A stretch of 22,956 bases of DNA, from positions 1-22,956 of the forward strand of contig JAYUMV010000333.1 in the NCBI GenBank assembly GCA_043762265.1, given 5' to 3'. The notes under the pieces were generated by a model. It saw only the letters and a program-made list of their open reading frames with translations, did no database searches and was not told the origin of the DNA. The stretch comes from JANXLO01 sp043762265. GTDB lineage: Bacteria; Armatimonadota; Chthonomonadetes; Chthonomonadales; Chthonomonadaceae. A program made the position numbers and the translations under genes. Positions 9,508 to 17,984 of the stretch are shown piece after piece. Position 1 is the stretch's first letter; each line of letters begins with the position of its first letter.

Positions 9508-9518
9508 TGCGACCTTCC

Positions 9519-9546
9519 GGCCTCTTTTCCACTCGGAAAAGAGGCC
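9519..9546. terminator. 12-bp perfect hairpin between the two giant secreted-protein genes, no T tract
   Basis: A perfect stem GGCCTCTTTTCC / GGAAAAGAGGCC (9519-9530 with 9535-9546) encloses the loop ACTC and lies 11 bases after the stop codon at 9505-9507. It is not followed by a run of T, so a classical intrinsic terminator is doubtful. It could act as a 3' stabiliser, a processing site or a partial terminator between the two genes. A weaker 5-bp hairpin (9558-9562 with 9568-9572) follows. Confidence 0.5.
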
Positions 9547-9591
9547 CACGAGGAAGGCGGACCGCTTGTCCGAGCAAATGAGATGAAGATA

Positions 9592-9597
9592 AGAGGA
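9592..9597 (+). promoter_or_regulatory. Ribosome binding site choosing the start at 9604
   Basis: AGAGGA sits 6 bases before the ATG at 9604. The upstream in-frame ATG at 9583 has no comparable purine tract at the right distance. Starting at 9604 gives a compact signal peptide. Confidence 0.6.
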
Positions 9598-9603
9598 AAT
9601 TCC

Positions 9604-12600
9604 ATGAGGTATAGAACCACACATCTGCTCCGTAAAACCGGCTTGAGCGCTCTTATAGCGCTTTTGTTTGCGCTGGGGACCGGAACTGCTCAGGCACAGC
9701 TGCCCGTCTTCAACGACGCAGACTGGCTGTTGGATCGTGGCAACATCGCCTTTGATGGCGTAACGACCTCCGGGATCCCTTTTCGTCCCGGTACCAACAA
9801 CATCAACAATCCCAACAATAATCCGGGGCATGGTGTCCTGCGCTTTGCTTTTCCCAGGACATACGACATCACCAACGGGACCACACCGCAGAATTTGTAC
9901 GTGGACAACCCCAATGGGGCGGATCCTCTCAACTACTCCGACACAAGCGGCAACAGTGTCCGTACGTCTTCGACCTATACCATGCAGGCAGGCCTCAATC
10001 CCCAGAAGATGGCGCATGCCTATCTCAATGGGGCTTGGACGCTGCCGCTGGTGCCTGCAGACGGCACGGCGAACGACTATCGCAGTGGATTGGGCGGCTT
10101 TTCGCTGACCTCCGATGCCTCCAAAACCTATAGTTTCGACTATGCCTTCACGCTGTCGACCCACAACGACTTTCGGATCGATCTCGGCAACGGTCAGACT
10201 CGCCCGGCTACGGCGGCAGAACTGGCGGCTTTACCCTACACCTCTACCGCCGTCTATGCGGGGGTGCAGAACGCTCTGGTCAACGATACCCATCCGACGG
10301 CTACGTATTCGTCCGGCGCCTACAATCTGGTCGTGGGCAACTATAACGTCGCGATCTATTCGCCGGGCGACTCGACCAATATCGGCGGCACCCGCCACTC
10401 CAACGTTCACCGCGCTATGGTGCGCGTCAGTTGGCGTCGTACCGTCGATAACAATGGCGCCATCGTCAAGGCGAATGTGGAAAATCCGGTCTTCAGCCGT
10501 ATCTACGAGGTCGATCTCTCGCAGGCGGGATGGATCCCGGTTCAGGGCGCTGGCTCAGGGCAGCCCGTTTTTCCTATTGATGGCGATCTTCGTGATCAGA
10601 TCGCAGTAACCATTTATAGTATCTCCCCCGAAACTTATTCGGGCGCCAATGACCCGGTCTATGCATCGGCGCCTATCGTGACTGCGGATGCGGTACGCTT
10701 TACGGCGGTCGCAGGCGGAAGTCCAGGCCTGGTACTGCCCACCGTTCCCTCGACCTTCATTGCTCCGCAGGGCCGAATCCTGGGGCCGGTGGTCGGTGCG
10801 GATAAAATTCTCAAAACTCTGGGGGACGCACCGATCGCAGACGTGCAGCCGCTGCTCTACTTTGCGCGTGAAGAGTCCACGGCAGATCCTCGCCTCGATT
10901 TCCCGACCGACCCGACCCTGCCCGTCAGCGCGACCAACCCTCTGATCGCGGATCCGACCGCGACCATCTCCGCGCCAGTCTTCTACTGTATCGACAGCCA
11001 GGCGGGCAATACCGCTGGCACGGATGGGAATGGATTTCTGCCTTCCGCTGGCCGCGTGCGCTGGCGGTATGTAGGTGTTGCGGACGCAGTCACGTCCACG
11101 GTCGCGGCCTCCCCTGTGCTTGCGAACGTCCGCTGTCGCGATGGCGTTACGCGCACCATGGTCTACTTCATGACCACAGATGCGACCCAGACCATCGGAC
11201 ATATCTATGCGTTCGACGCCGCAGGCGACCGCATCCTACGGACCACCCAAAACTACTGGACCTATCCCTCGTATCGGCCTCTGTCCGGGGCGGAGGTAGC
11301 CGCCAACCAGGTTCCGAACGAGTATCACGATCCGAACTACAAGAATTTCAACCAGGGCGCTTATCCTGCTCCCGCCTGGCCTATGGATACTCCGGATCCC
11401 TTCTTTCACTACGATGGCGAACTCGTGAAGAACCCCGCCCAGGCAGGCGCCTTCCTGGTGCGCACCGATACTCAGATCGCGCAGTTCGGCGGAATGTCGG
11501 GCTCGCCGGTCATCATGGACGATCCGAGCAGTATCACGGGCGCTCAGATGCTGGTCATCGGCAATTTGAACGGGCGCGTCTATGCGTTCGACGCCGGTGG
11601 ACGTGGGGATTTCGATCCCCTCAACATCGCCTCGACGGGAACGACGCAGCGTATCTGGACGTGGCCGAATTTCGGGGCCGACGCCTACTATGCCAATAAC
11701 CTGACCGGCACCAACCGTATCGCCGATGATCCAAGTCTGGGGACCATTCTAGGCTCGCCCGTCTACGATCCCAACTATCCGGCCGCAAGTACATCGCTGA
11801 GACCGATCATGATTCCGGGCGGGCTGGGCTATATGTATGCCATCAACCCGACGCACGATACGGTGCCGACCTACAATGCCAACACCGGCAGGGCCACCTG
11901 GCAGGAGCGGCGCAACTGGGTCTTTCCTGCGCCGGACGGCGCTGGTCTGGGCGCAGCCATCGGTACCCCGGCGCTCTTTCAGCGCACCGGTTCGAGCATC
12001 CCGTATCTCTACTTCAACTGTAATGGACGCACGTTCGCGCTGCAGGAAGCTCCTGCGGTAAATGCGCCGACGCCGCCGACGGTCAATACCCTCCAATGGG
12101 CGTTTCCGGCGCTCGCGGATACGAATGGTCCGATCGCCGTCGGGTTCAACGGCAACGCGCCTATCCTGATGAGTCAGGCATTGCTCAATGGCGCTCCCGG
12201 CTTTGCGAGCAGTCCTACTGTCAACAAAGACTTCTGCTATGTGCTGGCCACAAACGGGACTCTCTATGGACTGGACGCGAACAATGGGAATGTGCTGGGT
12301 TCGGGCGCACCGGGAGTGACGAGCACCGCCTGTAGCCCTATCGCCACTCTCCTGATGGGGCTGCCGAACTTTGTGGGCGGCACTCTGGCGCAGACGAATC
12401 CTCAACCGACCATCGTCTTCGGAGACGCTTACGGATCGATCTATGGGCTGGCTGCCCGCCCGGATCCGACGATTCCAGGCTTCGATACCCGCTTCGGCGG
12501 CTTTAGTCTAGGCCTCACCTGGGGCCATAACGAGGGGACGAGTCAGCCACGGAGCGCAGCGGCCTCCATGGTGGATGGTCTGATCGTGCAAGGTGACGAG

Positions 12601-15600
12601 GGCGGAGTGCTGCGCGCCTATAGCGTAGGCACCGGCTTCGATGGTCTGGGCAGGCTTGCCGGGCCGGACGAACCCGCCGATGTGATCGTAGGCGGCGGCG
12701 GACCCATCGAGATCGATATGCGTGTCCTCGATTTCTATACCAAGGTCGACTACGACAAGATGATGCTGACCAGTGCGGGAGGCGTCACGTCCAACCGCAA
12801 GCAGGACGGATCCGGATTTGCGGCTTCCGTGAACCCGGTGGCGGGCAACCTGGTCAACACCAGTGTCACAGCCCCTTATGCGGTCGACTGGGGCGACTAT
12901 GTCTATGTCTCCGCCGCAGGCGTCTATCATGCACAGCCAGAAGACGATCCCATGATTCCGAATCCGCCCACCGGGCCGCCGACGATTCAGGTGACCTTCA
13001 CCCTCAACTTGCCTAATGGTCGCGGAACCATCGTCCAGACGGTAAATGTGCCCGCTACAACCAAGGCCGTGCATTCGATGGGGGATCTCTGGCCGGACGA
13101 CCTGGCGATCAGCGATGCCGAGAAAGACAATCTCTCCATCTTCGGCACCGAAGCTGCGCTAGCCCCGGGTCTGCTCACGGGACGCCAACATAACGTCTAT
13201 CCCTGGATCGCCAAGGCGAAGTTTCTGATCGATCCTAACGCCGGTACTAGCATCGGACTTTTCGCGAACTACGCGCCGGGCACCACCAGTTACGGTATCT
13301 CCGCTACGGCCACATTGAGCCAGCCGTCCGAGGTTACGTCTACCTCCAATACTCTGTATCAGGGGCAGACGGACTATCCGGGCCTGAGCACTCAGTTCGC
13401 GAGGGCGTCCAATGCGAACGGCCCTGTACGCACCTTCGCCATCACGAACCCGATCGCGGTAACGGTGCGTGACGTTACCAATATCAACGATATGACCGGA
13501 ACTGCCAGCCGCAACGTCATCGGGCTATTCCCCAGTATCAACTCTCCTGGTCCGAAGCCCACCGATGCGGGCGAACTCGTGAACAACGGCAACTCGCTGG
13601 CGATTCCGGGCGTCGCGGCTGCGGCTGCGGTCGCCAAGTCGCTCTTCGCTCCTCTGCCGATGGTGCCGGACGGCTCGACATCGACCTACACCGCCATCGA
13701 CAATGGCGGCAACACGAAAGCCGCTTTCTTTATCGTGGATCGAAGCAATGTCAGCGATCCGTCCACGTTGAATCGCAGATTGTCTATTCAGGTGACGCCC
13801 CGCAAACTCCAGTGGCATGGATGGGGACCCTCCGCCAATCCGACCTCGGTCGGGTCGTCTGTTATGAATGCCTTGCCGTGGGAACTCCTGCCGAGTGACG
13901 GACAGGACTCTCTCGACTATCCCGGCATTCCTACTTCCGCCTTCAACATCCAGAAGGTTACCGGAGAGGATGCCATTGGGGGACGCGCTGAACTGTTGCC
14001 GCCGAACTTCCCATCTGCGGATCCGAGGTTCCGGCAACTGGTCAAGACCCCGTTCAACCTTCAGGTCAAGGTGCCCCGTTATCAGCCTGCCAACGTCAAC
14101 TATGGGGTGCATACCTTCAAGGGCGTCACCTTCGGTTCGGCGTACCTGGACAACTCCCTGACCAATCGCGGAGATCCTGCGGCTGGCAACGCGTACAACA
14201 AGCATATCCTGGGTCCGCTGATCACCAATACCGGGGATGAGGTGGGTCTGGGCACCGCAGCGGCCTATCCTGCGGCTGGCTACATCTCCGGCTTCACGGT
14301 CCAGGTTGCTGGCCGGGCCGGTGCGGGGCAGACCAACGGCAATACCGGTCGTTTCAACTTGACCAGCGCCTTCAATGCGAGCGTTCAGCCAGGAACCGGC
14401 CAGACCAATAGTCCTTTCGCTACCCGCCAGGTGGAGGTGGGAATCGCGGTTCCGCCCAGTGTCAAGATGCGGATCGCAGAGACGACCCTGGACATAGGCA
14501 AGGTCCCGCACGGTACGGGCTACACCCCCCTGACCAATCAGAACGATCCGCGCTCGTTCCAGGTGCCGTTCGCGCCGGATATGTCGCCGGCAGTCGGTGG
14601 CCCGTTCTTCTGGGACGATCTGACCCGAGCCGGGCAGTTCTTCCTGCCGTTCACACTCTACAACGAGAGCAACGTCAACATCGTCGATGTGCGTATCGCC
14701 AAGATGCTCGGGCAGAACTTCTCCCAGATCAGCGGTCGGTCGCTCTCGCCGTACACCGACATCACGGCAGGCAATGAGAACACCGCCACGGCGGTCTCTT
14801 CGGCGCTGCACAGCGATCAGGTGAACAGCCAGTCGATTCCGCCGATCTATATGGCGCCGTTCAAGAACGTGTCGGGCGCACCCGGCGTCGGCTTTGCCGG
14901 TGTCGTCTCGTCCTTCGACCATATCAGCAGCTCCAGTAATCCGTCTCTGTCGCTCTACACGGAGCGGCCGCTCTGGCCCGTTTCCAACCCGTTCGTGGCT
15001 GCGGCAGATATCGCTGCTGCCAACAACCAGTACGGCGCGATGCTGCCGACCGCGAATAATGTGGCTGCCGGTATCGCCGGATGGGTGGGCGGCTTCCAGC
15101 CGCAGCCGACTATCGGGAAGCCCCATATCGGCGACTCGACGGGCCGCATCGCGACGATCCCGGATCAGCCCTATAGCGGCACTGCGAACTTGCAGCGCCC
15201 GCGCATCGGAGTGGCGATCCCCCTGGGAACGCCGGTCGGAACCTACTCGGCTCCGGTCTACGCCTACGAGGACAACACCCCGATCCAGTGGCAGGAGTGG
15301 CTGAGCCACTACGGCAAACCGGCGGGCGTATCGCAGAACTACCCGGTGAGCCACGACGGCATTCTGAACACCAGCCAGACAGGATCGCCGATAGAGGCCT
15401 TCTCCAATCCGGCCACCACCTTGAAGGTCGCGGTACGGGAAGCGAAACTGAGCCGTGGGCCGACGACGGGCACCCTGTTCATGCTCGATCCGTTCGGCTC
15501 CTGGAACGATCCGAACCATCCGGAACTGACCACGCCTCCGGGCGCGGACAGCTTCCCGGCGGCTTACATGGCTCCCGGCAACGGCGCGAACGTCTTCAGC

Positions 15601-17772
15601 CGGAACCTGTTCCTGTACTGGTCTACTGGTCGCAACACTCTAGGGAGCGGATATATCGACGAGAAAAGTCGGCCTGGTTTCCCGTTCGGTTCGGGTCTGC
15701 CGATCGCGAATTCGCCCAAGACGCTCGCGACGACCAGCATTCCCGCACCCTATAGCGCGGTCTCGGGCACCGGTATCGTCATCGGGGATTTCGACTTCGG
15801 AAATCCGCAGGGCCTGTCCGGCAACGGGTCTCCGCTCTCCTCCTGGTGGAACGTGCCGTTCAACCAGCAGTACAACAGCGCCAGCGTCTATCAACTGTTT
15901 CCGGCGACCGCGTCAGGCAACATTCCCTTCCTGCCCGGTACGGCGAACATCAGTACGCTGAGCCTGACGAATCCGGCAGTTGCGCCTTCGCTCGACTTCT
16001 CGGGCGGCTATGGCGTGCCCAACCCGAACGATTCCGAGGCCTATGTGTTCTGGCAGGGACTGGTGGACAAGGTCACGCAGGCAAACAGCGGCGCCTTCCA
16101 GACGCGGGACTCCCGTGTCTCCTGGACCCGCCTGTTCGGCGGAGCTGCTCCGGGGGTAGCGTCCGGGCCTTCCTATACCATGCCCAACGACCCGGCGCTG
16201 ACCAAGCTGGCGCCTAAGCCGATGCTGGTGAAACTGCCTGCCTCCAATGGCGCTCCGGCTCAGAAGTTCCTGTATGTCTTCTATCAGTCGGGCAACCAGG
16301 GGAACGCATCCATCTCGTACAACTCGATGATCACGACCAATCTGGCGACGCCGTTCGACAACACGCAGTGGATGGTGGACCTCAATAATAAGCCGGTCGG
16401 CGATACCAAACTGCCGACGCCCGGTGCGCTGGTGTGGCAGAGCGATCCGGCTCCGGTCTACCGACATATTCCGGATCCGTACGGTTCGGGCCAGACCCTC
16501 GACGTGATCGATGTCGTCTTTACCGGTGTGCTGAAAGGCCGCCAGACGGTGGAGACACTGCTCAGCCGGTATAAGATCAACCGAACGGCTCCGGTCAATG
16601 CCGGGGATCCGCCGCTCGGAGCCCTGACCCTGCTGCCGGTCCGCAAGGTCGTTGGCGAAGTGCTGACGCGCATCGGAAACACCAATACCTATCAGGCTCG
16701 CGACGCGGCCTGGGAACTGGGAACCGGCCCGCAGGGCACCCTGGATCCCGTCAACGATACGGCCAGCCAGATCTCGATCTACCGGGTTCCGGGCGGCGGC
16801 GCAGGCATCGGCGCGGTTCTGCTGAACCCGCAAGCGGCGCCCAATCAGGCGAAAGCCCAGCTCGGCACGTACGATCAGGCCTCCGGTCTGCTCTACTTCA
16901 ACTCTACGCTGGGGGGTCAAATCCTGGTGGATATGCGGGCAGGCACCGTGCGCTTCCCACAGGTCGCGCCAGTTCTAGCGGATCGCCTTCAGATTAGTTA
17001 TATTCCGTTCGTCATGCGACTCAACACCTCGCGGGACGACTCGAATATCGACCGCACTCTGCTTGCGAACTTCGGTAATCTGGCAGGAGCGCCCGGCCTG
17101 ATGCCGAATGCGTCCCTTACCTCGTCCGGAAATAACACCAGTCCGGTGGTTATCTTCGATCGAGGACTGAACCCGCGCACTCTGCTCACCGCACCGCAGG
17201 TCGTTTTCCCCAATGGGGCCAATCCGACCCTGGACCGCATGTGGGTGCTCTACCGCAAGAACGATCCGAGTGGCGTGGCGAAATCGACCATCTACTACAA
17301 GTCTATGCGGCTGATGGTCAAGCTGCCCTATCCGATCCTGACCACCGCTCCGCTCGCGGACGGTTCGCAGCAGATCGTTCCTGTCAACGTCACCGGGAAC
17401 ATCGGTCCGTACGAGGTGGACTGGGTTCGAGGCCGCATCTACTTTACCGAAGCGGACGAAAACAGTTCTATCCAGGTGAAGTACAGCTACTACGATCCGG
17501 TCTCGGGTCAAACCGGAGGTTCGGGCACTCTGGTCTACCGTGTGGCATGGGGTGATGAGATCAGCACCTCCATCCAACTGGGTGATCAGACGACCCCCGA
17601 AGTGGCGTTGCCGACCGACTCGGCGGTGAGCGAAGGCCAGGTATCGGCGTTCAAGGATCCGTTCCTGGACAAACTGTGGGTCTTCTGGAGCAGCACTCGC
17701 GCCGGGTCTACCGATCTCTACTTCGAGGCCATCGCGCCGCAGTTCTATCCGACCGCCAACAACCAGCGCTAA
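9604..17772 (+). CDS. Giant (2722-aa) secreted multidomain surface protein: golvesin-like domain, propeller and sialidase-like repeats
   Basis: A signal peptide is followed by likely AQA|Q cleavage after residue 31. Residues ~240-366 resemble a golvesin-like domain: a strand NYNVAIYSPGD, a His-containing turn, then the typical closing ADAVRF. Residues ~455-1020 hold PQQ-type propeller blades (GRVYAFDAGG; CYVLATNGTLYGLDANNG; GSIYGLAARPD). The middle (~1030-1990) is Ser/Thr/Asn/Pro-rich with Ig-like character, including a segment TLDIGKVPHG and then FTLYNESNVNIVDVRI, reminiscent of ASPM-SPD2-Hydin folds. The C-terminal third repeats a short hydrophobic-Trp/Tyr motif near 2001 (LFLYWSTGRN), 2145, 2222, 2546 and 2690 (LWVFWSSTRAGSTDLYF), which looks like sialidase or BNR-type blades. 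No sorting motif or C-terminal anchor is visible. It follows the PilY1-like gene by 96 bases and is probably a second tip or surface protein of the same system. Its precise function is unknown. Confidence 0.7.
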   Translation: MRYRTTHLLRKTGLSALIALLFALGTGTAQAQLPVFNDADWLLDRGNIAFDGVTTSGIPFRPGTNNINNPNNNPGHGVLRFAFPRTYDITNGTTPQNLYVDNPNGADPLNYSDTSGNSVRTSSTYTMQAGLNPQKMAHAYLNGAWTLPLVPADGTANDYRSGLGGFSLTSDASKTYSFDYAFTLSTHNDFRIDLGNGQTRPATAAELAALPYTSTAVYAGVQNALVNDTHPTATYSSGAYNLVVGNYNVAIYSPGDSTNIGGTRHSNVHRAMVRVSWRRTVDNNGAIVKANVENPVFSRIYEVDLSQAGWIPVQGAGSGQPVFPIDGDLRDQIAVTIYSISPETYSGANDPVYASAPIVTADAVRFTAVAGGSPGLVLPTVPSTFIAPQGRILGPVVGADKILKTLGDAPIADVQPLLYFAREESTADPRLDFPTDPTLPVSATNPLIADPTATISAPVFYCIDSQAGNTAGTDGNGFLPSAGRVRWRYVGVADAVTSTVAASPVLANVRCRDGVTRTMVYFMTTDATQTIGHIYAFDAAGDRILRTTQNYWTYPSYRPLSGAEVAANQVPNEYHDPNYKNFNQGAYPAPAWPMDTPDPFFHYDGELVKNPAQAGAFLVRTDTQIAQFGGMSGSPVIMDDPSSITGAQMLVIGNLNGRVYAFDAGGRGDFDPLNIASTGTTQRIWTWPNFGADAYYANNLTGTNRIADDPSLGTILGSPVYDPNYPAASTSLRPIMIPGGLGYMYAINPTHDTVPTYNANTGRATWQERRNWVFPAPDGAGLGAAIGTPALFQRTGSSIPYLYFNCNGRTFALQEAPAVNAPTPPTVNTLQWAFPALADTNGPIAVGFNGNAPILMSQALLNGAPGFASSPTVNKDFCYVLATNGTLYGLDANNGNVLGSGAPGVTSTACSPIATLLMGLPNFVGGTLAQTNPQPTIVFGDAYGSIYGLAARPDPTIPGFDTRFGGFSLGLTWGHNEGTSQPRSAAASMVDGLIVQGDEGGVLRAYSVGTGFDGLGRLAGPDEPADVIVGGGGPIEIDMRVLDFYTKVDYDKMMLTSAGGVTSNRKQDGSGFAASVNPVAGNLVNTSVTAPYAVDWGDYVYVSAAGVYHAQPEDDPMIPNPPTGPPTIQVTFTLNLPNGRGTIVQTVNVPATTKAVHSMGDLWPDDLAISDAEKDNLSIFGTEAALAPGLLTGRQHNVYPWIAKAKFLIDPNAGTSIGLFANYAPGTTSYGISATATLSQPSEVTSTSNTLYQGQTDYPGLSTQFARASNANGPVRTFAITNPIAVTVRDVTNINDMTGTASRNVIGLFPSINSPGPKPTDAGELVNNGNSLAIPGVAAAAAVAKSLFAPLPMVPDGSTSTYTAIDNGGNTKAAFFIVDRSNVSDPSTLNRRLSIQVTPRKLQWHGWGPSANPTSVGSSVMNALPWELLPSDGQDSLDYPGIPTSAFNIQKVTGEDAIGGRAELLPPNFPSADPRFRQLVKTPFNLQVKVPRYQPANVNYGVHTFKGVTFGSAYLDNSLTNRGDPAAGNAYNKHILGPLITNTGDEVGLGTAAAYPAAGYISGFTVQVAGRAGAGQTNGNTGRFNLTSAFNASVQPGTGQTNSPFATRQVEVGIAVPPSVKMRIAETTLDIGKVPHGTGYTPLTNQNDPRSFQVPFAPDMSPAVGGPFFWDDLTRAGQFFLPFTLYNESNVNIVDVRIAKMLGQNFSQISGRSLSPYTDITAGNENTATAVSSALHSDQVNSQSIPPIYMAPFKNVSGAPGVGFAGVVSSFDHISSSSNPSLSLYTERPLWPVSNPFVAAADIAAANNQYGAMLPTANNVAAGIAGWVGGFQPQPTIGKPHIGDSTGRIATIPDQPYSGTANLQRPRIGVAIPLGTPVGTYSAPVYAYEDNTPIQWQEWLSHYGKPAGVSQNYPVSHDGILNTSQTGSPIEAFSNPATTLKVAVREAKLSRGPTTGTLFMLDPFGSWNDPNHPELTTPPGADSFPAAYMAPGNGANVFSRNLFLYWSTGRNTLGSGYIDEKSRPGFPFGSGLPIANSPKTLATTSIPAPYSAVSGTGIVIGDFDFGNPQGLSGNGSPLSSWWNVPFNQQYNSASVYQLFPATASGNIPFLPGTANISTLSLTNPAVAPSLDFSGGYGVPNPNDSEAYVFWQGLVDKVTQANSGAFQTRDSRVSWTRLFGGAAPGVASGPSYTMPNDPALTKLAPKPMLVKLPASNGAPAQKFLYVFYQSGNQGNASISYNSMITTNLATPFDNTQWMVDLNNKPVGDTKLPTPGALVWQSDPAPVYRHIPDPYGSGQTLDVIDVVFTGVLKGRQTVETLLSRYKINRTAPVNAGDPPLGALTLLPVRKVVGEVLTRIGNTNTYQARDAAWELGTGPQGTLDPVNDTASQISIYRVPGGGAGIGAVLLNPQAAPNQAKAQLGTYDQASGLLYFNSTLGGQILVDMRAGTVRFPQVAPVLADRLQISYIPFVMRLNTSRDDSNIDRTLLANFGNLAGAPGLMPNASLTSSGNNTSPVVIFDRGLNPRTLLTAPQVVFPNGANPTLDRMWVLYRKNDPSGVAKSTIYYKSMRLMVKLPYPILTTAPLADGSQQIVPVNVTGNIGPYEVDWVRGRIYFTEADENSSIQVKYSYYDPVSGQTGGSGTLVYRVAWGDEISTSIQLGDQTTPEVALPTDSAVSEGQVSAFKDPFLDKLWVFWSSTRAGSTDLYFEAIAPQFYPTANNQR

Positions 17773-17787
17773 CGCGCATGTCATACC

Positions 17788-17825
17788 GCAAGGAGGGACA
17801 AGAAGATCTTCTTGTCCCTCCTTGC
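17788..17825. repeat. 38-bp perfect palindrome after the giant-protein gene
   Basis: The two 19-base arms (17788-17806 and 17807-17825) are exact reverse complements with no spacer; the centre is AGATCT. It starts 16 bases after the stop codon and ends 159 bases before the next gene. In RNA it would form a very stable hairpin with a tight loop. No T run follows on either strand, so transcription termination is possible but not the classical kind. A dispersed intergenic repeat or a protein-binding palindrome are alternatives. Confidence 0.8.
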
Positions 17826-17874
17826 TGTCGTGTCCCTGTAAAAAGGCGCATAAGCAATCGTAGTCGTTTTGCGT

Positions 17875-17880
17875 TATAAT
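17875..17880 (+). promoter_or_regulatory. Candidate -10 box for the foldase gene
   Basis: A perfect TATAAT lies 105 bases before the TTG start. No good -35 hexamer is found 16-18 bases upstream, so activity may need an activator or an upstream element. It sits just past the palindrome that probably closes the preceding transcription unit, which makes a new promoter here reasonable. Confidence 0.4.
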
Positions 17881-17946
17881 AGTTCGGGCAGGAATCGGTT
17901 CCCGGTTTCCGCTCCCACAATTTTTACGTACCATAGGACAGGGATG

Positions 17947-17964
17947 GGCGTCGCGTAAGACGCC
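17947..17964 (+). other. Small leader hairpin before the foldase ribosome site
   Basis: GGCGTC (17947-17952) pairs with GACGCC (17959-17964) around a 6-base loop, 7 bases upstream of the AAAGGAG ribosome site. It could tune translation, but a 6-bp stem can also arise by chance in this GC-rich DNA. Confidence 0.3.
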
Positions 17965-17971
17965 GCATTCG

Positions 17972-17978
17972 AAAGGAG
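17972..17978 (+). promoter_or_regulatory. Strong ribosome binding site supporting a TTG start
   Basis: AAAGGAG is 6 bases before the TTG at 17985. The strong site at ideal spacing, and the signal peptide that begins exactly there, support TTG as the true start codon. Confidence 0.75.
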
Positions 17979-17984
17979 TTCTCT

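Noticed and set aside
9583..9603. Upstream ATG for the 2722-aa gene
   Set aside because: AGAGGA is placed for the ATG at 9604, and the extra seven residues are not needed for the signal peptide.
13525..15519. 664-aa open frame on the minus strand
   Set aside because: It lies wholly inside the 2722-aa gene, is rich in Arg/His/Gly as expected of an antisense frame in GC-rich DNA, and shows no signal, domain or start context. The same holds for the minus-strand frames at 7885-9123, 891-1733, 3318-4223 and 15913-16920.
4450..17772. Reading the two giant proteins as PQQ-dependent dehydrogenases
   Set aside because: The blades look PQQ-like, but no active-site pattern of the enzymes (such as the vicinal Cys pair or a cytochrome domain) is visible. 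The proteins are far larger, and the neighbours are pilus-type.
17676..17879. Small frame overlapping the end of the giant gene and the palindrome
   Set aside because: It overlaps a certain gene in another frame and its tail is only the palindrome translated; no ribosome site is present.
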